Made by a program: the position numbers and the translations under genes. Below are positions 1 to 16,800 of a stretch of 64,000 nucleotides of DNA, in pieces. Source of the DNA: Oscheius sp. JU75 (taxonomy: Eukaryota; Nematoda; Chromadorea; Rhabditida; Rhabditidae); NCBI GenBank assembly GCA_037178855.1, contig JASJZC010000006.1, positions 3,100,001-3,164,000 of the forward strand. Reading direction: 5' to 3'. Every line of letters starts with the position of its first letter. Position 1 is the first letter of the stretch. Below the pieces are notes generated by a model that searched no databases, had not been told where the DNA came from, and saw nothing but the letters and a program-made list of their open reading frames with translations.

Positions 1-884
1 CTCCGTTCCAGAAGAAAAACTTCCTCTTCTGGTCCTCTGGATTCTTCTCCTCTTTTATCAGCCTCTTCCACCCTCATGCTTTTCATCTAGCCATTGTTTT
101 CTTCAGACTTGTTGATTATTTTTCTCACGCTCCTTATTCAAAGTTCCAATTTCAGATCTCTTCGACCGACTGACTCTTCACATCATGTTTATCTTTATGG
201 TAAGTACTTTGACTTTTAGAAAAGCTTATAAAACGTTCTCTGCCTTGATGAAAATGAGATCAGAAGAGACATTTGACGCGACTGATTGTGTCTGGGAGCC
301 AGTCCAGCGCGAAGAAGGCGATTGTTCTCCACGATATGTTGCAAAAGCTTTTTTGGCATCTTCCGCGTGTTCATTCGTTGCATTAGTTTCTACCAAATAA
401 GAACTCAAATAGATACAAAATTGGGTGAATGTCTACAAACCAAATCATTAGATACATTGTTCGCGTATCTTTTTCCCAAGCACCCTCCTCCGGACCTTCT
501 TTCTGTCCCGTCCTTTTCTGTCAATGCGGCATCTCTTTACCCTGTATTCTCATGATCATGTCAAAAATGTCTATCACCCTGACACTGAAAGCCTGCTCCA
601 AACAGTCTGTCACCCTCAAACGTTGTCCCAGTCAGCAGCTGACCCTATCCACTCCCTCATTGGTCATCTTGAGCTTCCATATTTAAAGAAAGGCTCTTGT
701 AGTGACTTAAACTCTGAAACTGACTTGTCGTCTAAGCTCTTGACAGTTTTTGCTATGCATGTTTGTTTTGAGATCACGGAAAAGTACAAAACTACTAACA
801 GAAACACGGGCACAATACCATTGCATTCTATGTTCTCGTGCTCTTTCCTACGATTAGAAGGAGTTTATATGATTTGGAGGCTGT

Positions 885-948
885 GCACACTAATTATCAA
901 TATTGGCTTCAGACAGACAGAGACGCGAGGACATTTTAAAATAGATGG
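885..948 (-). repeat. interspersed repeat family E, copy 1
   Basis: The reverse complement matches 35966-36040 almost base for base, including the CTGTCTGTCTG stretch, the AAGCCAATATTG word and a GTGCACA or GTGCGCAC end. Two copies in opposite orientation 35 kb apart suggest a short dispersed element. No terminal inverted repeat or protein is visible. Confidence 0.6.
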
Positions 949-2403
949 CTCGCTAATACTTCCATTTTCCTTGACTGGCTCTCAAATGTCTCTCTTCAAG
1001 ATCCCTTGCACGCTTCCAATTCTGCTTACTCTTCTTCTTTCTGCACCCCACCCCCCTAAAAATTTGCGTGAATTTTTCATCGTGCCACCTTTTCAGTTTT
1101 GACTTCCGCCCTCGCGGAATTGGCTCTCGGCCGTAAATGATTGAGAGCAGTGAGACGGCAAGAGTCAGAGGTGACGCCGGTCCTTGGGTAACTCGGCCTA
1201 TTTTGGGAAAAAAGTTTCCTTCTCCTCATTGAGATTAGTTCTTAGAGTAAGAGATGCCGTTGACAGAGCCCCCTTCAGCAGACACAATCCCGCCGAGAGC
1301 CATCACATTATAAGAAAATGTTCTGGAAGAGAACAGCGCTCATCTTTTGGGGTTTCGGGAGAGGGCGCACATTTGTTTTTGTAAGGGTCTTCTCGGGGCA
1401 GCTAGCTCATTCTGAAACTGGCTTCCGTCAGAATGCTGTCACCGAATGTCGAACAGAAAACCATAAGTTGTTCACCCTCGGTAACTCAAAGTGAAACTTT
1501 TGCATCTTTTCTGAGAAACGTTTTTGAGACTTTCTGGCCTAGTCCATTTGTTCTTCCCGTACTCAAAATCCCTAAAAAAAAAACAGTGTAAAATGAATTC
1601 CTTCCATATCTCAATATTGTGAACCGCCAAGAAGAAATTTCCAAACAAACAACTCGGGTACAAAACAAAGATTCTACAGGATCCAGAGTTCACGCCACGA
1701 CTCATTCAAAGTTTTGGACTCGTTTTCTATTCCACGGTGCTATCAAAAGATCGTGAGAACACCGTCGATAACTCTGTCTTACCATACAAAAGAGAAGTAG
1801 TATTCACTGGGTGACCTCCAGCCCCCGTTTATTACTTTCTCGCATCCATTAACCGCAACTGTTGTACAGCCTACTCTATCCCTTTTTCGGGGCAAGAAGG
1901 AGAAACATGGTCTCTGTTTCTCTAGATTCTACTTCCTTTCACCTTCAGGGTCCAGTCAGTTCATCCTCTACTCTTGCAAAGTGCCACCTCTATACCTCTC
2001 TTCTTTTTTTTTCTAACGACACCGTAGTGCTCATTTTACTCGTGAAAAAATTCGTCGCCGAGAGCTTGAAAAATGACCCTGTTTTCGCGTCAGACCGGAC
2101 GATCATTTTCGAGGCGTACCCCGCCTTTTTACTGGAAAAGACGTGTCTGGTCATGACACCTTGTCGATTCTGTTAGCTGACGAAACTTTCGTCTTTCTTA
2201 CTATAAAGTCGAAGAAAATTAGCATCTTCCCGTGCTTTTTGATTTGAATAGGGGGGAAGTAGGTGGTTCAGGTCACAAATTGGACTTGAAACTATAATTT
2301 CGTGCAAGTCAGAAATCTGCTTTACAATCAAGATGACCGGCCCCTCCCGTACTGTCTCATCTTCTAATTGGCGTGACCTGCACAATGATCGCTTTCTAGG
2401 CAA

Positions 2404-2522
2404 CTCTGGTTCTCTTGCATTCAATCGAGAAAATCTTTCGCCTTTTACTAAAGATTTCCGTGCAAGTGGACGCCTATGAGTATTTTAAATTTTTGGAATC
2501 CCCTCGAAAGAGCGGGACACAA
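2404..2522 (+). repeat. interspersed repeat family A, copy 1
   Basis: About 119 bp is nearly identical to 25509-25628, in the same orientation. Shared words include TTCTCTTGCATTCAATCG, CGCCTTTTACTAAAG and CCCCTCGAAAGAGCGGGA. The other copy lies inside an intron of the Ly6-like gene. The family is not assigned to a known class. Confidence 0.7.
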
Positions 2523-3535
2523 TCTTATCTTCACTAAAAAGCTAGCTATTTTCTAACAAAGGGTCAACTGGATATAGCTACCGAACATTGTCCTGATCAT
2601 TCACTATTCAAGAAAAATAACTAGCTAATTACCAAATTTTCAGAAAAAACCAATCTCTAGACAGTTATCCCCAATGTTTGTCTTTTAACCTCCCACTACT
2701 CCCGCTCTAAACCCCGCGTGCTCATTTCCATGCAATCCTAGTAACTGTTTCCGCTCAAAAACAGTATGAAAGTTTCCCTCACTTCCTCCAACTGCAAAAC
2801 TGATCCGTGTTACCAGTGTCGAAGGCTGAACTGGTTAAAAATCCAGGGGCAAGCATATGTGTGCAACATTTCCGCCCAACCTTGACAAAAGATGCCCTAT
2901 TAACGGGTAGTAATCTGTCAGTCAACGGGGGAAATTGGATTAACTGGGAGCCTTTGGCGCCCACCTCGGTTCCTGTTATGGCATCTACGTAAAAAGAGAC
3001 ATTTCTGCAAAGAACTCCTGTTTTGACTTTCGAAAGAGGAAGCATTCTTTGAACTTTGCTTCTTCTCTCTCTCTCTCTTAAAGCAGAAGCTAATTAGTAG
3101 TGAAATCCTTCTTCTATTCCAATTTTGTTTTCTCTATCCCTCTCCGTGGCCAATCATCATTTTCCAAGAGCCTTAGGGCACGTACTGGTCACCTTACTCC
3201 ACACTATTATATTCGGTCCGAAGAGAAAACACCTCCTCCTACTCTTTAAATTACTTGTCAGTATTAGTTTTTGCTGGACACGCGAGTCTTTTCTTGGGCG
3301 TCCCTCTCTAATGTAGAGAGTCAACGGGATCAAGCCTATTTATCTCCGGTTCCATGTTGTGGACAGAATAGGAGAGAGATACATGTTTATGGCTTCTTTG
3401 GGTCATTTGCATCTGCTAGGGATTGCCTACACCTGACTTTAGTAGGACACCTTGCAATACCCCTGTAGACTAGGAATCATTCAGAGGTAGTAGGATGAGC
3501 ATTTGACCATCCACAAGTTCTTGAAAACCTTTTAG

Positions 3536-3548
3536 AATTGACCGTATT
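3536..3548. repeat. LINE target-site duplication, downstream copy
   Basis: AATTGACCGTATT occurs here and again at 6637-6649, exactly flanking the LINE. A 13-bp perfect flanking repeat is the expected scar of target-primed reverse transcription, and it fixes both ends of the element. Confidence 0.85.
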
Positions 3549-3598
3549 TACATTTACATTTACATTTACATTTTATTTGACGGTATCAAAGGGGTTTC

Positions 3599-5056
3599 CT
3601 AAACTGGGTCCCTTGCCGCTCCCATGGCTCGAACCCACTCTTCGCCGTCCAATCTTGCCGCTCGCATCCACGTTCCGGGGGCTCTTCCTATCCTCTCGGA
3701 TGCTCTCCTTAGGTCATCCTCCCATCTCATACGGGGCCTACCAATGACGCGTCGCTGGTTCAGGGGTGTCCATTCAGTCGTGGCTCTCGACCATCTCGCT
3801 CCGTCCATCGCTGCAACTCTTCTTGCCCACTTCAGCTTTCTCCTCCAAGCCAGGTCCAGGATATCGGGGAGCTGGGTCATTCTTCGAACATCTTCGTTCC
3901 TCACGCGGTTGAGAAGAGTGAGGCCTAACATTGCTCTTTCCTGTCGTCTCTGCACGGCTGCCAGCTTCTTCAACTCATCAGTTCGAAGGCTCCAGACTTC
4001 ACAGCCATACAGCAAACTTGGCACGATACAGGTCAGGTAGACTCGTCTCTTCATCCTTGTTGGCACGGTTCTCTTGGTAAGGAACAGACGATGACGATTG
4101 AACGCACCCCATGCAGCTCCGATCCTCCGAGATAACTCCTGGTTTTCTGTGGTGCACGTAACCGAACTTCCAAGATAGGTGAAGTGCTGGACAAATTGGA
4201 TTTGTTGGCCAGATACAAGCAGATCCCCCTCGTAGGCATTGGTCATCGCAACTGTCTTGCGGAGATTGACTTCCAATCCAATCCTACGGCTTGTTTCCTC
4301 CAGTTCGGTCACCATGCGCTGAACTGCTCTCAGGCTCTTCCCGACAAGGACGACATCGTCGGCGTAGCGAAGATGGTTCAGCTTACGGCCGTTGATGTTA
4401 AAGCCGAAGTTGTCCCAATTGAGTCGTCTGAAGATGTCTTCGAGCACAGCGTTGAAGAGGAGTGGAGAAAGAACGCAGCCTTGACGAACTCCGCGCTTGA
4501 TGTCGATCTCCACTAGATCCTCGTGCACCTTGATCTTGCAGCCAGCTTGATGGTAGACTTTCCGCAGCATTTCGACGTAGAGTTGGTCCGCTCCGTGTTG
4601 TTGAAGGGAATTCCACACGGCGTTCCACTCAATTGTGTCATAGGCTTTCCGGAAATCGACAAACACGAGATAGAGGTGATTACGATAACCGTAGGCCTTG
4701 TCAATCAGCTGCTTGATGGTGTGAAGGTGTTCCACGGTAGAGAAACTTCGACGGAAGCCGGCTTGTTCGACGGGCTGGTTGAATTCCAAACTTCGATGCA
4801 TTCTGGCCAACATAACTCGCGTGAACAGCTTGTATGGAGCTGGTAGTACGGAGATCGGGCGGAAGTTGGTCAGATCAGTATGGTCTCCTTTCTTCGGGAT
4901 GAGCGTGGTAATCGAATCGCCGAATCCAGGAGGGACCACACGATGTTGAAGCATCCGAGTAAAGAGACGTGCAAGAAGAGGCACCATCTCAGTTTCCGCG
5001 ACTCGGAGCTGCATCGTCGTAATGGAGTCGTGTCCGGGGGCCGTTCGCATCCTCAT
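3599..5056 (-). pseudogene. LINE reverse transcriptase half
   Basis: This is the C-terminal half of the LINE polyprotein. Visible reverse transcriptase blocks in order are FRPISVLP, EQAGFRRSFSTVEH, VFVDFRKAYDT, GVRQGCVLSPLLFN and the catalytic LRYADDVV (bases about 4349-4366). The C-terminal region has RTE-like features (YGCEVW, a GRPRMRWEDDLR stretch). In this frame the reading extends upstream of the listed Met to about 5110, so the true start is not a Met here. The endonuclease half ends in another frame a few bases upstream, which implies an indel. It copies LINE RNA at nicked target DNA (established for the family). Confidence 0.85.
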
Positions 5057-5106
5057 CCGATGTAGTTGCTTCCAGACCTCGTCTTCGAGTACTGGTGGAA
5101 CTTCCT

Positions 5107-6588
5107 CTAGAGGGGCTGGGGCATCGGAACCACGTTCACCGTTTGCTGGTACAACTCGTCAAAGAATTCTTTCACTCGACCTCGCACATCTTGGGAGCTG
5201 ACAGTTCGAGATCCGTCCTTCTTTTGGAGTTGTCCGATCGCAGGAGTCGATATGTCCTCGAAGAGTCGCTTGGACGCGAGCGTCTGGTGGTACCGGTTAA
5301 GCAGATTCTTCTCAATATCCGAAGCAATGGCTATGCGCAGTGACTTGTTCGTTTGGACCAGTTGGAGACGTGATGGAATGTCAGCCTTGGCCAGTAGAAC
5401 TCGTCGTTGGTCGAAAAGGTCTCTTGTGTTGGCTGAGAGCCTTTCTGCGCGTGGGATCCTTTCCGTAGCCACAGCACGGGCTTCATCAAAGACTTCGCGA
5501 ATGCCACGGTACTGGATTGTTGGATCGGGGTCCTCCATTGCTTCTCTTCTCTCCTGGATGCCATGACGGAAGAGAGGCCAATTCATCTTCTTCTGCGTTG
5601 CCTGTTGTCTACGTCTTGGGAATTTAGCCTCTAGATCGAGGGTGAGACGGACGAGGCGGTGGTCGCTTCGGAAGTTGAACTGGTTGACGACATGGACATT
5701 CCGTACTCTGGTGGTTCGTCGGACGAGAAAGAGGTCATATTCCTTCAGAGTGATCCCATTCGGCGATCTCCAGGTCCACTTTCTTCCTGATCGTTGCTTA
5801 CAGAAAGTGCTAGCGACATCCCAACCGTGTTGTTGACAGAAAGAGACGAGCTGGTCTCCTCGACGATTTCGGTTGCCGTAGCCGTAAGCTCCGATCGATG
5901 GTTCCAGTGGATGAAGACGCGTTCCTACCGAGGCATTCCAGTCTCCGAGCACTATTGTACACCTCTGATGTTTTCTGGGAAAGCTCGACTGGCTCATGAT
6001 TCCAGCGCTCTGACCCTTACTCACACCATTGGCCCCAAAAGGCAGCCCCTGTTTCCATAAGGATCCACCCTTCGGGTTGTACGCAGCTCTCTGGATCTTG
6101 CTCAGGAAGCGGTCGTAGTCGGCATCATCGGCGTCTCCTGTAGGGGCGTATCCCATGACGAGAAGGAGACTCCAATTCGGCCCTCTCAGCTCCAATGTGC
6201 AGCATCTGTCGTCTATCGGCGTGAAGCGATGGATGTTGGGGACGAGATGTGGTGCCACAATGAAGCCGACGCCGCGTCGGTTGTGCTGGCCTCCACTGTA
6301 GAGAAGATGGCAGCCAGACTTCCTCAGCAGCTCTTGACCGTTTCCGGACTTCCAGGTCTCGCTCAGGCCCATGACATCGAAGGAGATCTTCAGTAGCGCT
6401 TCCTCAAGTTCGAGTAGTCGCCTCTTCGAGTGGATGGATTGGCAGTTGAGCTGGCAGATGTTGAGCAGGCCTCGAACCACGGGTGGTGACATGACGGTCC
6501 CTCTGTGTCGCAGTGCTGGGACCGGAACCCCTCTTCCTTTCCACAAAAGGTAGATCCGCTGGTAGAGCGACTTGGGAAGCAAGCGCAC
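5107..6588 (-). pseudogene. LINE APE-type endonuclease half
   Basis: This is the N-terminal half of the LINE polyprotein, 493 codons from the first Met. The AP-endonuclease motifs are all present: QLNCQS, GLSETW, GDWNASVG and SDHRLV, with KWTWRSPNG between the last two. About 40 residues between the YDRFLSKIQ block and the GDWNAS block look like an insertion relative to other members, with codons of ordinary composition. The frame closes at a stop at 5107-5109, where the other frame carries on into the reverse transcriptase, so this is one half of a broken polyprotein rather than a separate ORF1. The enzyme nicks target DNA to prime reverse transcription. Confidence 0.85.
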
Positions 6589-6636
6589 GGATTGTGAAAA
6601 GTAAAGGTAATTGAAAAGTAAAGGTAATTGAAAGTA

Positions 6637-6649
6637 AATTGACCGTATT
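6637..6649. repeat. LINE target-site duplication, upstream copy
   Basis: Same 13 bp as 3536-3548. It marks the 5' junction of the LINE. Confidence 0.85.
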
Positions 6650-10904
<4,255 letters not shown>

Positions 10905-13410
10905 ATGGCTGCCCCTCCAACTGCTGAGGAGGAATCCTTCCTCACCTTGGTCATCTTCATGCTCTCTCACGTCCTCAATGGCTACTTGACGGCCTTTTTC
11001 GTCGTCACCGGAATTATTCTTAACGCCTTCAGTATCTTCATCTTCTTGCGATGTGATCGTGGCGGGACCCCGGCCATCCAGTACTATCTGGTTAGACTCG
11101 TTCCGATGCAAAACATCGAGAAATTTAGGTGACACTGACCATGTGGCAGACTGCCCTCTTGGCTAATGCCTTCCTGCTCTACTCTCTGCCTCATCTCCTT
11201 TTCGGACACCTCGTATCAAGCGGTAAGACCCAATTTCTTGGGGGAGACTACTAATCCCAGTGTGAGAAGAGGGAGCAGAATAGAAACAGAGCCTGGGTAG
11301 TTAGAGGGTGGACTCGAAAGACTTGGTAGTTTAACAGTAGTGGTCTTCTTACTTGTACTAATCTTACAGGTAAAACTGTAGTAAGGGACCTGAGGACCTC
11401 AGCTGTTAGCATAACTCCTTTGTTCAAAATCTGAACAGTTCAGATGCTACCAGAGCTATTTGAACTGCTGATATACCCTGTCGGTAGTTGTCCGTTACCA
11501 AGAGACAGAGTTGACAGGTTAGAATCTGTCAAGTCAATCTGTCTAGGCTAACATGTCAGCTTTGCTACCTCACTTCTTCAATTGACAGAAGGTTTGAATG
11601 AGAGGGTGACATAGATAGAGTGACTAGGTGAGGAAACCATTGACATTGGTAGTTAGCCGCATCCAACAGCCAGTAATACATTCTTTTTTTTAGGAACCTA
11701 TGTGCACATCTACCCCTATGTGTACACCTTCGCCAACACGACTCACACAGGAACAGTGTGGATTGTCCTCACGCTGACAATCGACCGATATCTGGCCTTG
11801 TGCCAGCCGCTGAAACATAGGGCGATTGGAAAGAAGAGGTGGAAAATAGATAACAAAGAGGAAGTTTGTTGTTCAGACGCGTGAAACGACTGATGGTCGT
11901 GGTGTCTCTCCTCGCCGTCCTCTTCTCACTGCCTAGATTCTTCGAGGTCCATGTGACAGAATGGTGCGATCAGGAACTTCAAGAGTGTGTGGCTGCTATT
12001 GACAGGACACAGCTCTTCGATGTATGACTTTATATTTCCAATTTGGTTACCCAAAAATTCAGAACCGCCTGTATTGGAGCATCTATCATGTGATTTTGGC
12101 CATGCTTTTCGTCACTCTCTGTCCCTGTCTACTTCTTTTTGCCCTCACTTTAAGGATCTCACTAGCACTGCGGAATGCTATAGCGAAACGGTAAGAAGCC
12201 TGGATTCAAGATTGACAAAAAAATATTCAGAAAATCCCTCTGCGCTCCGAACTCGGAGATTGACGAGAGAGCGAGGAATAAGAAGTGTGCTACCAGCAGG
12301 TATACCTACCCTGGGATACAAAACAGGTCATATTCCAGAAAAGAACACAAGTCGAACATTATGCTGGTACTTGTTATAGCCAAGTTCCTAATCTCTGACA
12401 TCCTTCCGACTGTCATCGATGTCTTGGAACATGTGAGTTTCAGAACCAAGTATCTCTCATTCTGGCAGTTTTGAAAATAAGAACCAGAGGTGACAGTTCA
12501 GTGATTAGAAGACCAGTCACAAACAAAATGGGACAGACATTCTGAAAACAGGGTGCTGAGGACGTTCTGTCCAGACAGTAGAACAGGGTGCCAAGTTGAA
12601 AGAAGGACAGTACTGATGGCCATTCTAGCTAAAGAATTAGGCTGACAGGTACGATTTGAGATTGATAGAGACACTTTAACATGGATAGCAAACAGGAATG
12701 GTAAGACAGAACAGTAGGGAAGATATCAGTTTGACTGATACAGAGTGGCAGAAATGTTTAGCAAAATCCAAAATTTCCAGATCGTCGGAAACACTGCCTT
12801 CATGAGCAGCCCGATGGCTTCTCTTTTCGTCGACTTAAGCAACTTCCTCATTGTTCTCAATTGTTCCTCCAACTTCTGGGTTTTTATCATCTGGGGCAAG
12901 AGATTCCGACGGTCCTGCCGACACGTCCTACTTTCGACTCATATAGGAATCAATATCTACAAGTTAGCACACTTTGGCTCCGATCCGGTTCGTTTCTACC
13001 GCTTTTTGGATTCAGACAATGCTGATTCAGGACTTGAGCTTCTGCAATCCGTCCTCTTTCACCACAATGCAGAATACGACCAAGATCTATGGAAGTGAAG
13101 GACGGTCGCAGAGGAGACACGAGCAGACAGAGTGAGTTTTCGTCTGTATTTGACTGGCTGACATATGAGAAAGTGGATCTGTGCCTCACAGAAGGTGACC
13201 AGAAGATAACCAAGCCAAACATGCGCTCTCTGAGGCTCTGTCTAAACGATCATTTCCAGAGTCCGGCTGCAGCGTCAGCGCACAATAATCGTCCAGGCTC
13301 GCGAGAAGCCGAACTGTCGAAGTCCTGACGGCGACGAGAAGACCAACTGGGACTACGAGAAAATGATCCAGCTGGAGCAGCTGGAAAAGCAGCGTCTTAT
13401 TCCCACCTGA
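10905..13410 (+). CDS. FMRFamide-receptor-like GPCR (rhodopsin class)
   Basis: Seven-transmembrane neuropeptide-type receptor assembled from about ten exons: 10905-11090, 11129-11222, 11694-11838, 11877-12021, 12063-12190, 12231-12299, 12327-12432, 12781 to about 12940, about 13016-13132 and 13259-13410. Phases agree except at the exon 8 donor, which is uncertain. TM1 lies in exon 1 (GIILNAFSIFIFL). The DRY-type motif is TIDRYLALCQPLKHR in exon 3. TM6 reads NIMLVLVIAKFLISDILP, and TM7 contains LSNFLIVLNCSSNFWVF. The pattern fits the FMRFamide/myosuppressin receptor group (frpr and dmsr in C. elegans). The C-terminal tail is hydrophilic and ends LEKQRLIPT. The ATG follows a TTTCAG acceptor by about 20 nt, possibly a trans-splice site. 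It should act at the plasma membrane through G proteins; the ligand cannot be told. Confidence 0.85.
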
Positions 13411-13522
13411 ACACACTGACAAAAGTTTCAAAAAAGCGGGTAGCCTTACCGCCGATCTCTCTCACTTTTTGGGTCTCAAATCACGAGTTTTTTCAATTGT
13501 AACATAAAAGATTTTCTATACT

Positions 13523-16019
13523 TCATTTTCTAGTCGTTGGAGCTCTGGTAGTCACGAAAATACTGACTGCTGCTCGCACATCGTCCTTCTTTTTCATTCT
13601 CAAGAGCTCACGAGCGGAATTAATTAACATCTTTCTGTAGGGTCGATAGGAAAGAAAGAAGGAGACAATGGCGAAGGGAAAAGCAGCTGCACCGAATATA
13701 ATAGCCAGGCTGAGGATATCTGCTCGGTAAGAGTTGGTCATGACGAGGATTCCGATGATTGGAATGATCAGAGCCGTGAAGACCAAGCCAACGAGACTCT
13801 GAAAGTTGAAAATGATTTGAATGTGCTGACTTTTGTCTCCAAATCCGGTCGTCAAGGTACCAGTCTTGGTTTTATATATGGTCAGATATATGAGCAAGTC
13901 TCTCGGCCTTAAAGAGATCTTTCCTAACGACCTCCCTTTTTTTTAAATGATACGGTTCTCTGAATAGATCACATAGTTTTGTAGGCTGCTACTACTTTTT
14001 TGCTCACTCAAAGTGGTTGATGATACGGGAAAGATCGAAGCTTCTTAGGTTTAACTTCGCAACGAAACACGTCTTGTGAGCACAATAGAGCTACCGTGAG
14101 AACCTAATCCTGTGTCTATCGCTCTAGCAGCTTCGAACAAGGGACAACATACAAGAAACTTGAAGAATTGTAGAAACCTACCGAAGAGAAGAGAGAGACT
14201 CTCAAGGTCTTCTTCTGAGACCTGGTCCTATTCCTCGAAGCAGCCTTGGTATAAGCCTTGTAGATAATACAGTTCGTGACCAGAATCATACCATTTGCAG
14301 CTATCAGCCCCAATGAGAAAAGAATACCGGTGAGAATAAGCCAAATGTTCGAGATATCGAAACGAAATGCGACCACATCTTCGCTGTAGAAGTTCGGATA
14401 GTAGATTCCGAAACTCTCTACAAGTTCTCTTTTAGTCGATGCTTGATATTGAAACGACAGGGCCAGTAGGAAGATAGGAAGAAGGGGTAAAACAGCATAC
14501 ACACCGAGGTAGATTACCAGGCGTATGGCTACTTTCTTCAGGACATTGGTGTGGGAAAGCATGTGCTCCATTCGATAATAGAACAAAGGTAGGATGCACG
14601 AGGCAGCTGCTGAAAGTTTTTGGTTTTAGCTGTTTATCATCAGTCACCTTTGGTTTAACTTTCGATCCTAGTCTTTTTAAAACTTTTCCAGACACACTGA
14701 AGTGTTTGCCTACTGATCTTCTAGTTCATCTGACCAGATCAAGTACAGAGACAATTCTGTACCACTGAATTAGCCTCATAAACATCTGTCATTCCAATAT
14801 TTTCCCTCAGACAATGCCAAAGTAAAAAGATGCTCGCCTAGAAGAACGTTGCCTCCTAATTGCTCTGCTGAAATTGAAGAAGAAGCTCTACCTCGACAAT
14901 TTGCAAGTGGACTACCTTCTACTTTCCATCACCAACTAGAGGGCAAACATCTATTTCGTCTACGAGGAATGCCTGGGAACGCGTAGACTAGCCCGTACCG
15001 ATGACCCAAAGTCGATTTCTCTCTATTGGAGCTATTAACACCAGAACATTGCTTCAACCGCACGACAGATCGATAGATGCTGGTGGAACGCCCCAAGTGA
15101 AGATTGGAAACGGGTCATTGACCATCATAGATAATTCTACGATTTGGAACAAAATTAAAAAAAAATAAAATAAATGCCAAAGTAAACTCGACTGTGTCGG
15201 ACAGTCTGTTAGTCTAGCAAACGGATTGTATCAATCCAAGGTCAAGTTTGTTGGGATCGCTAGGAACAAAGTTTTTTCAGTGGTGATCTTACTATAAAAT
15301 TTTTAGCAATTCTCATCGGGAATCCTTAAAGAGATAGTTATGCCCTCTGATCAAAAAATATCTCATGACCATTAGTACAACTTCCACCTGCTATCATTTT
15401 TTAAAAAATTTTGTTTCAATCATCATCCTCGAGCAGGTGCTCCAAGCTAATTGTATCTCCTATCACTTCCCTTCTGACCATTTGACTCACCAATAATTGA
15501 GGCAAACAACAGTTCTAGTTGAATTTCCGGTCTTATACCTAACTGCGTATAGATGCCAGAAAAGCCCACGGCACAGTACGGTAAATAGACTGTGGGAGGA
15601 GCCAAAACGGTCAGGGTTAGCTGAAACAGTATGCCACTGAAAATGAATATATCGAAATAAGGAAAGACTTTACACTACGACGTGATAACAAAACAAAAAA
15701 TGCAGAGTTTCATTGACTCCACTGGCATGCTTGAAAACAAGGATATAGAGGCCTATAAGGCCGAAAACAGTTCCGATTCCGCCCAAAATCTGAACCCACC
15801 TCTTTTTTGCGAACTGTCCCTTCTTACCTTGAGAATAGTGTGATAAATTTCAGCATATTGACCGAAATATGGGTTGAGGGATAGACGGGACATGCAGTAC
15901 TTCTCCGGTACGAAGAAAGAATGACAGGTGGAAAAGATGGTTAGCTCATCGAGAAACTGAGATGAACGTTGTTCAATTTGCATTGGAGAGCACGAAGTTT
16001 CAATCCTTGAGGATTCCAT
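13523..16019 (-). CDS. nematode serpentine chemoreceptor (7TM; srh/str-like)
   Basis: Read on the minus strand, exons are 15828-16019, about 15676-15789, 15491-15636, 14182-14609 and 13523 to about 13850. The first part carries NPYFGQYAEIYH followed by a TM (GTVFGLIGLYILVF), like the N-terminus of nematode SR families. Later parts carry APPTVYLPYCAVGFSGI, the TM block YLGVYAVLPLLPIFLLAL, a long extracellular loop, and the family-like ending SFFLSYRPYRKML. These chemoreceptors are olfactory GPCRs of sensory neurons. The intron at 14610-15490 is unusually long for the locus. The last acceptor is uncertain. The exact subfamily (srh, sri, str) is not resolved by eye. Confidence 0.75.
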
Positions 16020-16142
16020 AGAAAGTTAAAACTGTTTACAGCTAGAAGATCTGTGGTGCACTGAGGCTTCGAAGCACTGATTCAGAAGTAATTCATTGAC
16101 AGTAGTTGTGGAGAAGAGATTTATAGTCAGCTAGCTTGGCTT

Positions 16143-16800
16143 CTAACCGTTTGTGACGGTGCTCTTGGTCGGCGTCGCTGTCCTACTGACCGCCTTTCGC
16201 TCCAAGGCCGCTCTCTTCTGCTGCTTCTTCTTCTCCATGTTCAAATAGACGACGAAGCCGATGATTCCGAACAGGACGAGGAGAAAGATAGCCACTCCGA
16301 CCACGATTCCCGTCGTCCTTCGAGTAGCATCCTGGCCAGTCTCGTCGGCTTCTCCCCAACGATGGTCTGTCTCTTCAATTTGAAGTTGGACTGCTGGTCC
16401 ACGATCCTTTCGGTCCTGTTGCATGGAGGAGCAGCGATAATTTTCGTTGTTTAGACCCAGTCGTGGTTGCCGTGTCATTCGTCGTCAGAGTTCAAACTCG
16501 AAAAGTTCCAACTCTCCGTCTATATGTCTCTTCAGAAGGTAGCACACTTTGTAGTCGAGGAAGACGGTATTCGCCTAGGGGAAGTTGTGATAGTAGACGG
16601 CATGGTAGTTGTACTCGAGAGCGTAGTCGAGTAGACACAGCTTCAGTAGTGACAGTCGTGTTCTCTATGCTCGTCGTCGTCGAGTTGGACCAGTTGCTGG
16701 CGATTTGAAGCAGCATCACAAAGAGGAGACGATTGATAGCGACGACCATCTCCAGGTGGTTACTCCCAGCTTTGGGACTTTGAAGCTTTTTTTCTTTTCC
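16143..16800 (-). CDS. small type I membrane protein, Ser/Thr-rich, unassigned
   Basis: The C-terminal exon (16143 to about 16478) has one clear TM (GIVVGVAIFLLVLFGIIG) followed by a short basic tail rich in K and Q. Just before it is an extracellular stretch with NENYRCSS and VQLQIEE. An upstream region (to about 16755) has a signal-like start MVVAINRLLFVMLLQIASNW followed by a Thr/Ser/Asn-rich, probably glycosylated segment. The junction between the two parts is not resolved, since more than one frame looks coding at 16490-16640. The layout (glyco-rich lumen, YRC-type motif, one TM, short tail) faintly recalls LAMP-like proteins, but no diagnostic block was confirmed. Confidence 0.5.

Larger units (their letters stand above)
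1..3535. other. gene-poor flank, no supported gene
   Basis: No open frame here has recognisable protein features or a convincing splice pattern. The longest open frame (524-1102, plus strand) has no domain signal and crosses an interspersed repeat, so it is not called. The stretch holds two dispersed-repeat copies listed separately (885-948 and 2404-2522) and a short CT run near 3067-3080. The LINE target site follows at its right end. Confidence 0.6.
3549..6636 (-). mobile_element. RTE-type non-LTR retrotransposon (LINE), near full length
   Basis: The 3.09-kb element lies on the minus strand between two copies of a 13-bp target duplication. At its 3' end (low coordinates) it has a short tandem tail of TAAATG units instead of poly(A), as is common in RTE and related clades. 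At its 5' end (6597-6636) it has two copies of an AAGTAAAGGTAATTG unit. It encodes an APE-type endonuclease followed by a reverse transcriptase; the two halves lie in different frames with the switch near 5105-5150. The perfect target duplication and few coding lesions suggest a fairly recent insertion. Inference: the parent family encodes one polyprotein of about 1,000 residues, and this copy carries one frameshift, so it is probably inactive itself. Confidence 0.88.

Noticed and set aside
524-1102. Open frame of 192 codons on the plus strand
   Set aside because: No domain, signal peptide or splice context, and it crosses an interspersed repeat.
3599-6588. Two LINE frames as separate ORF1 and ORF2 proteins
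   Set aside because: Neither has ORF1 features; the motifs form one endonuclease-reverse transcriptase chain broken by a frame change.
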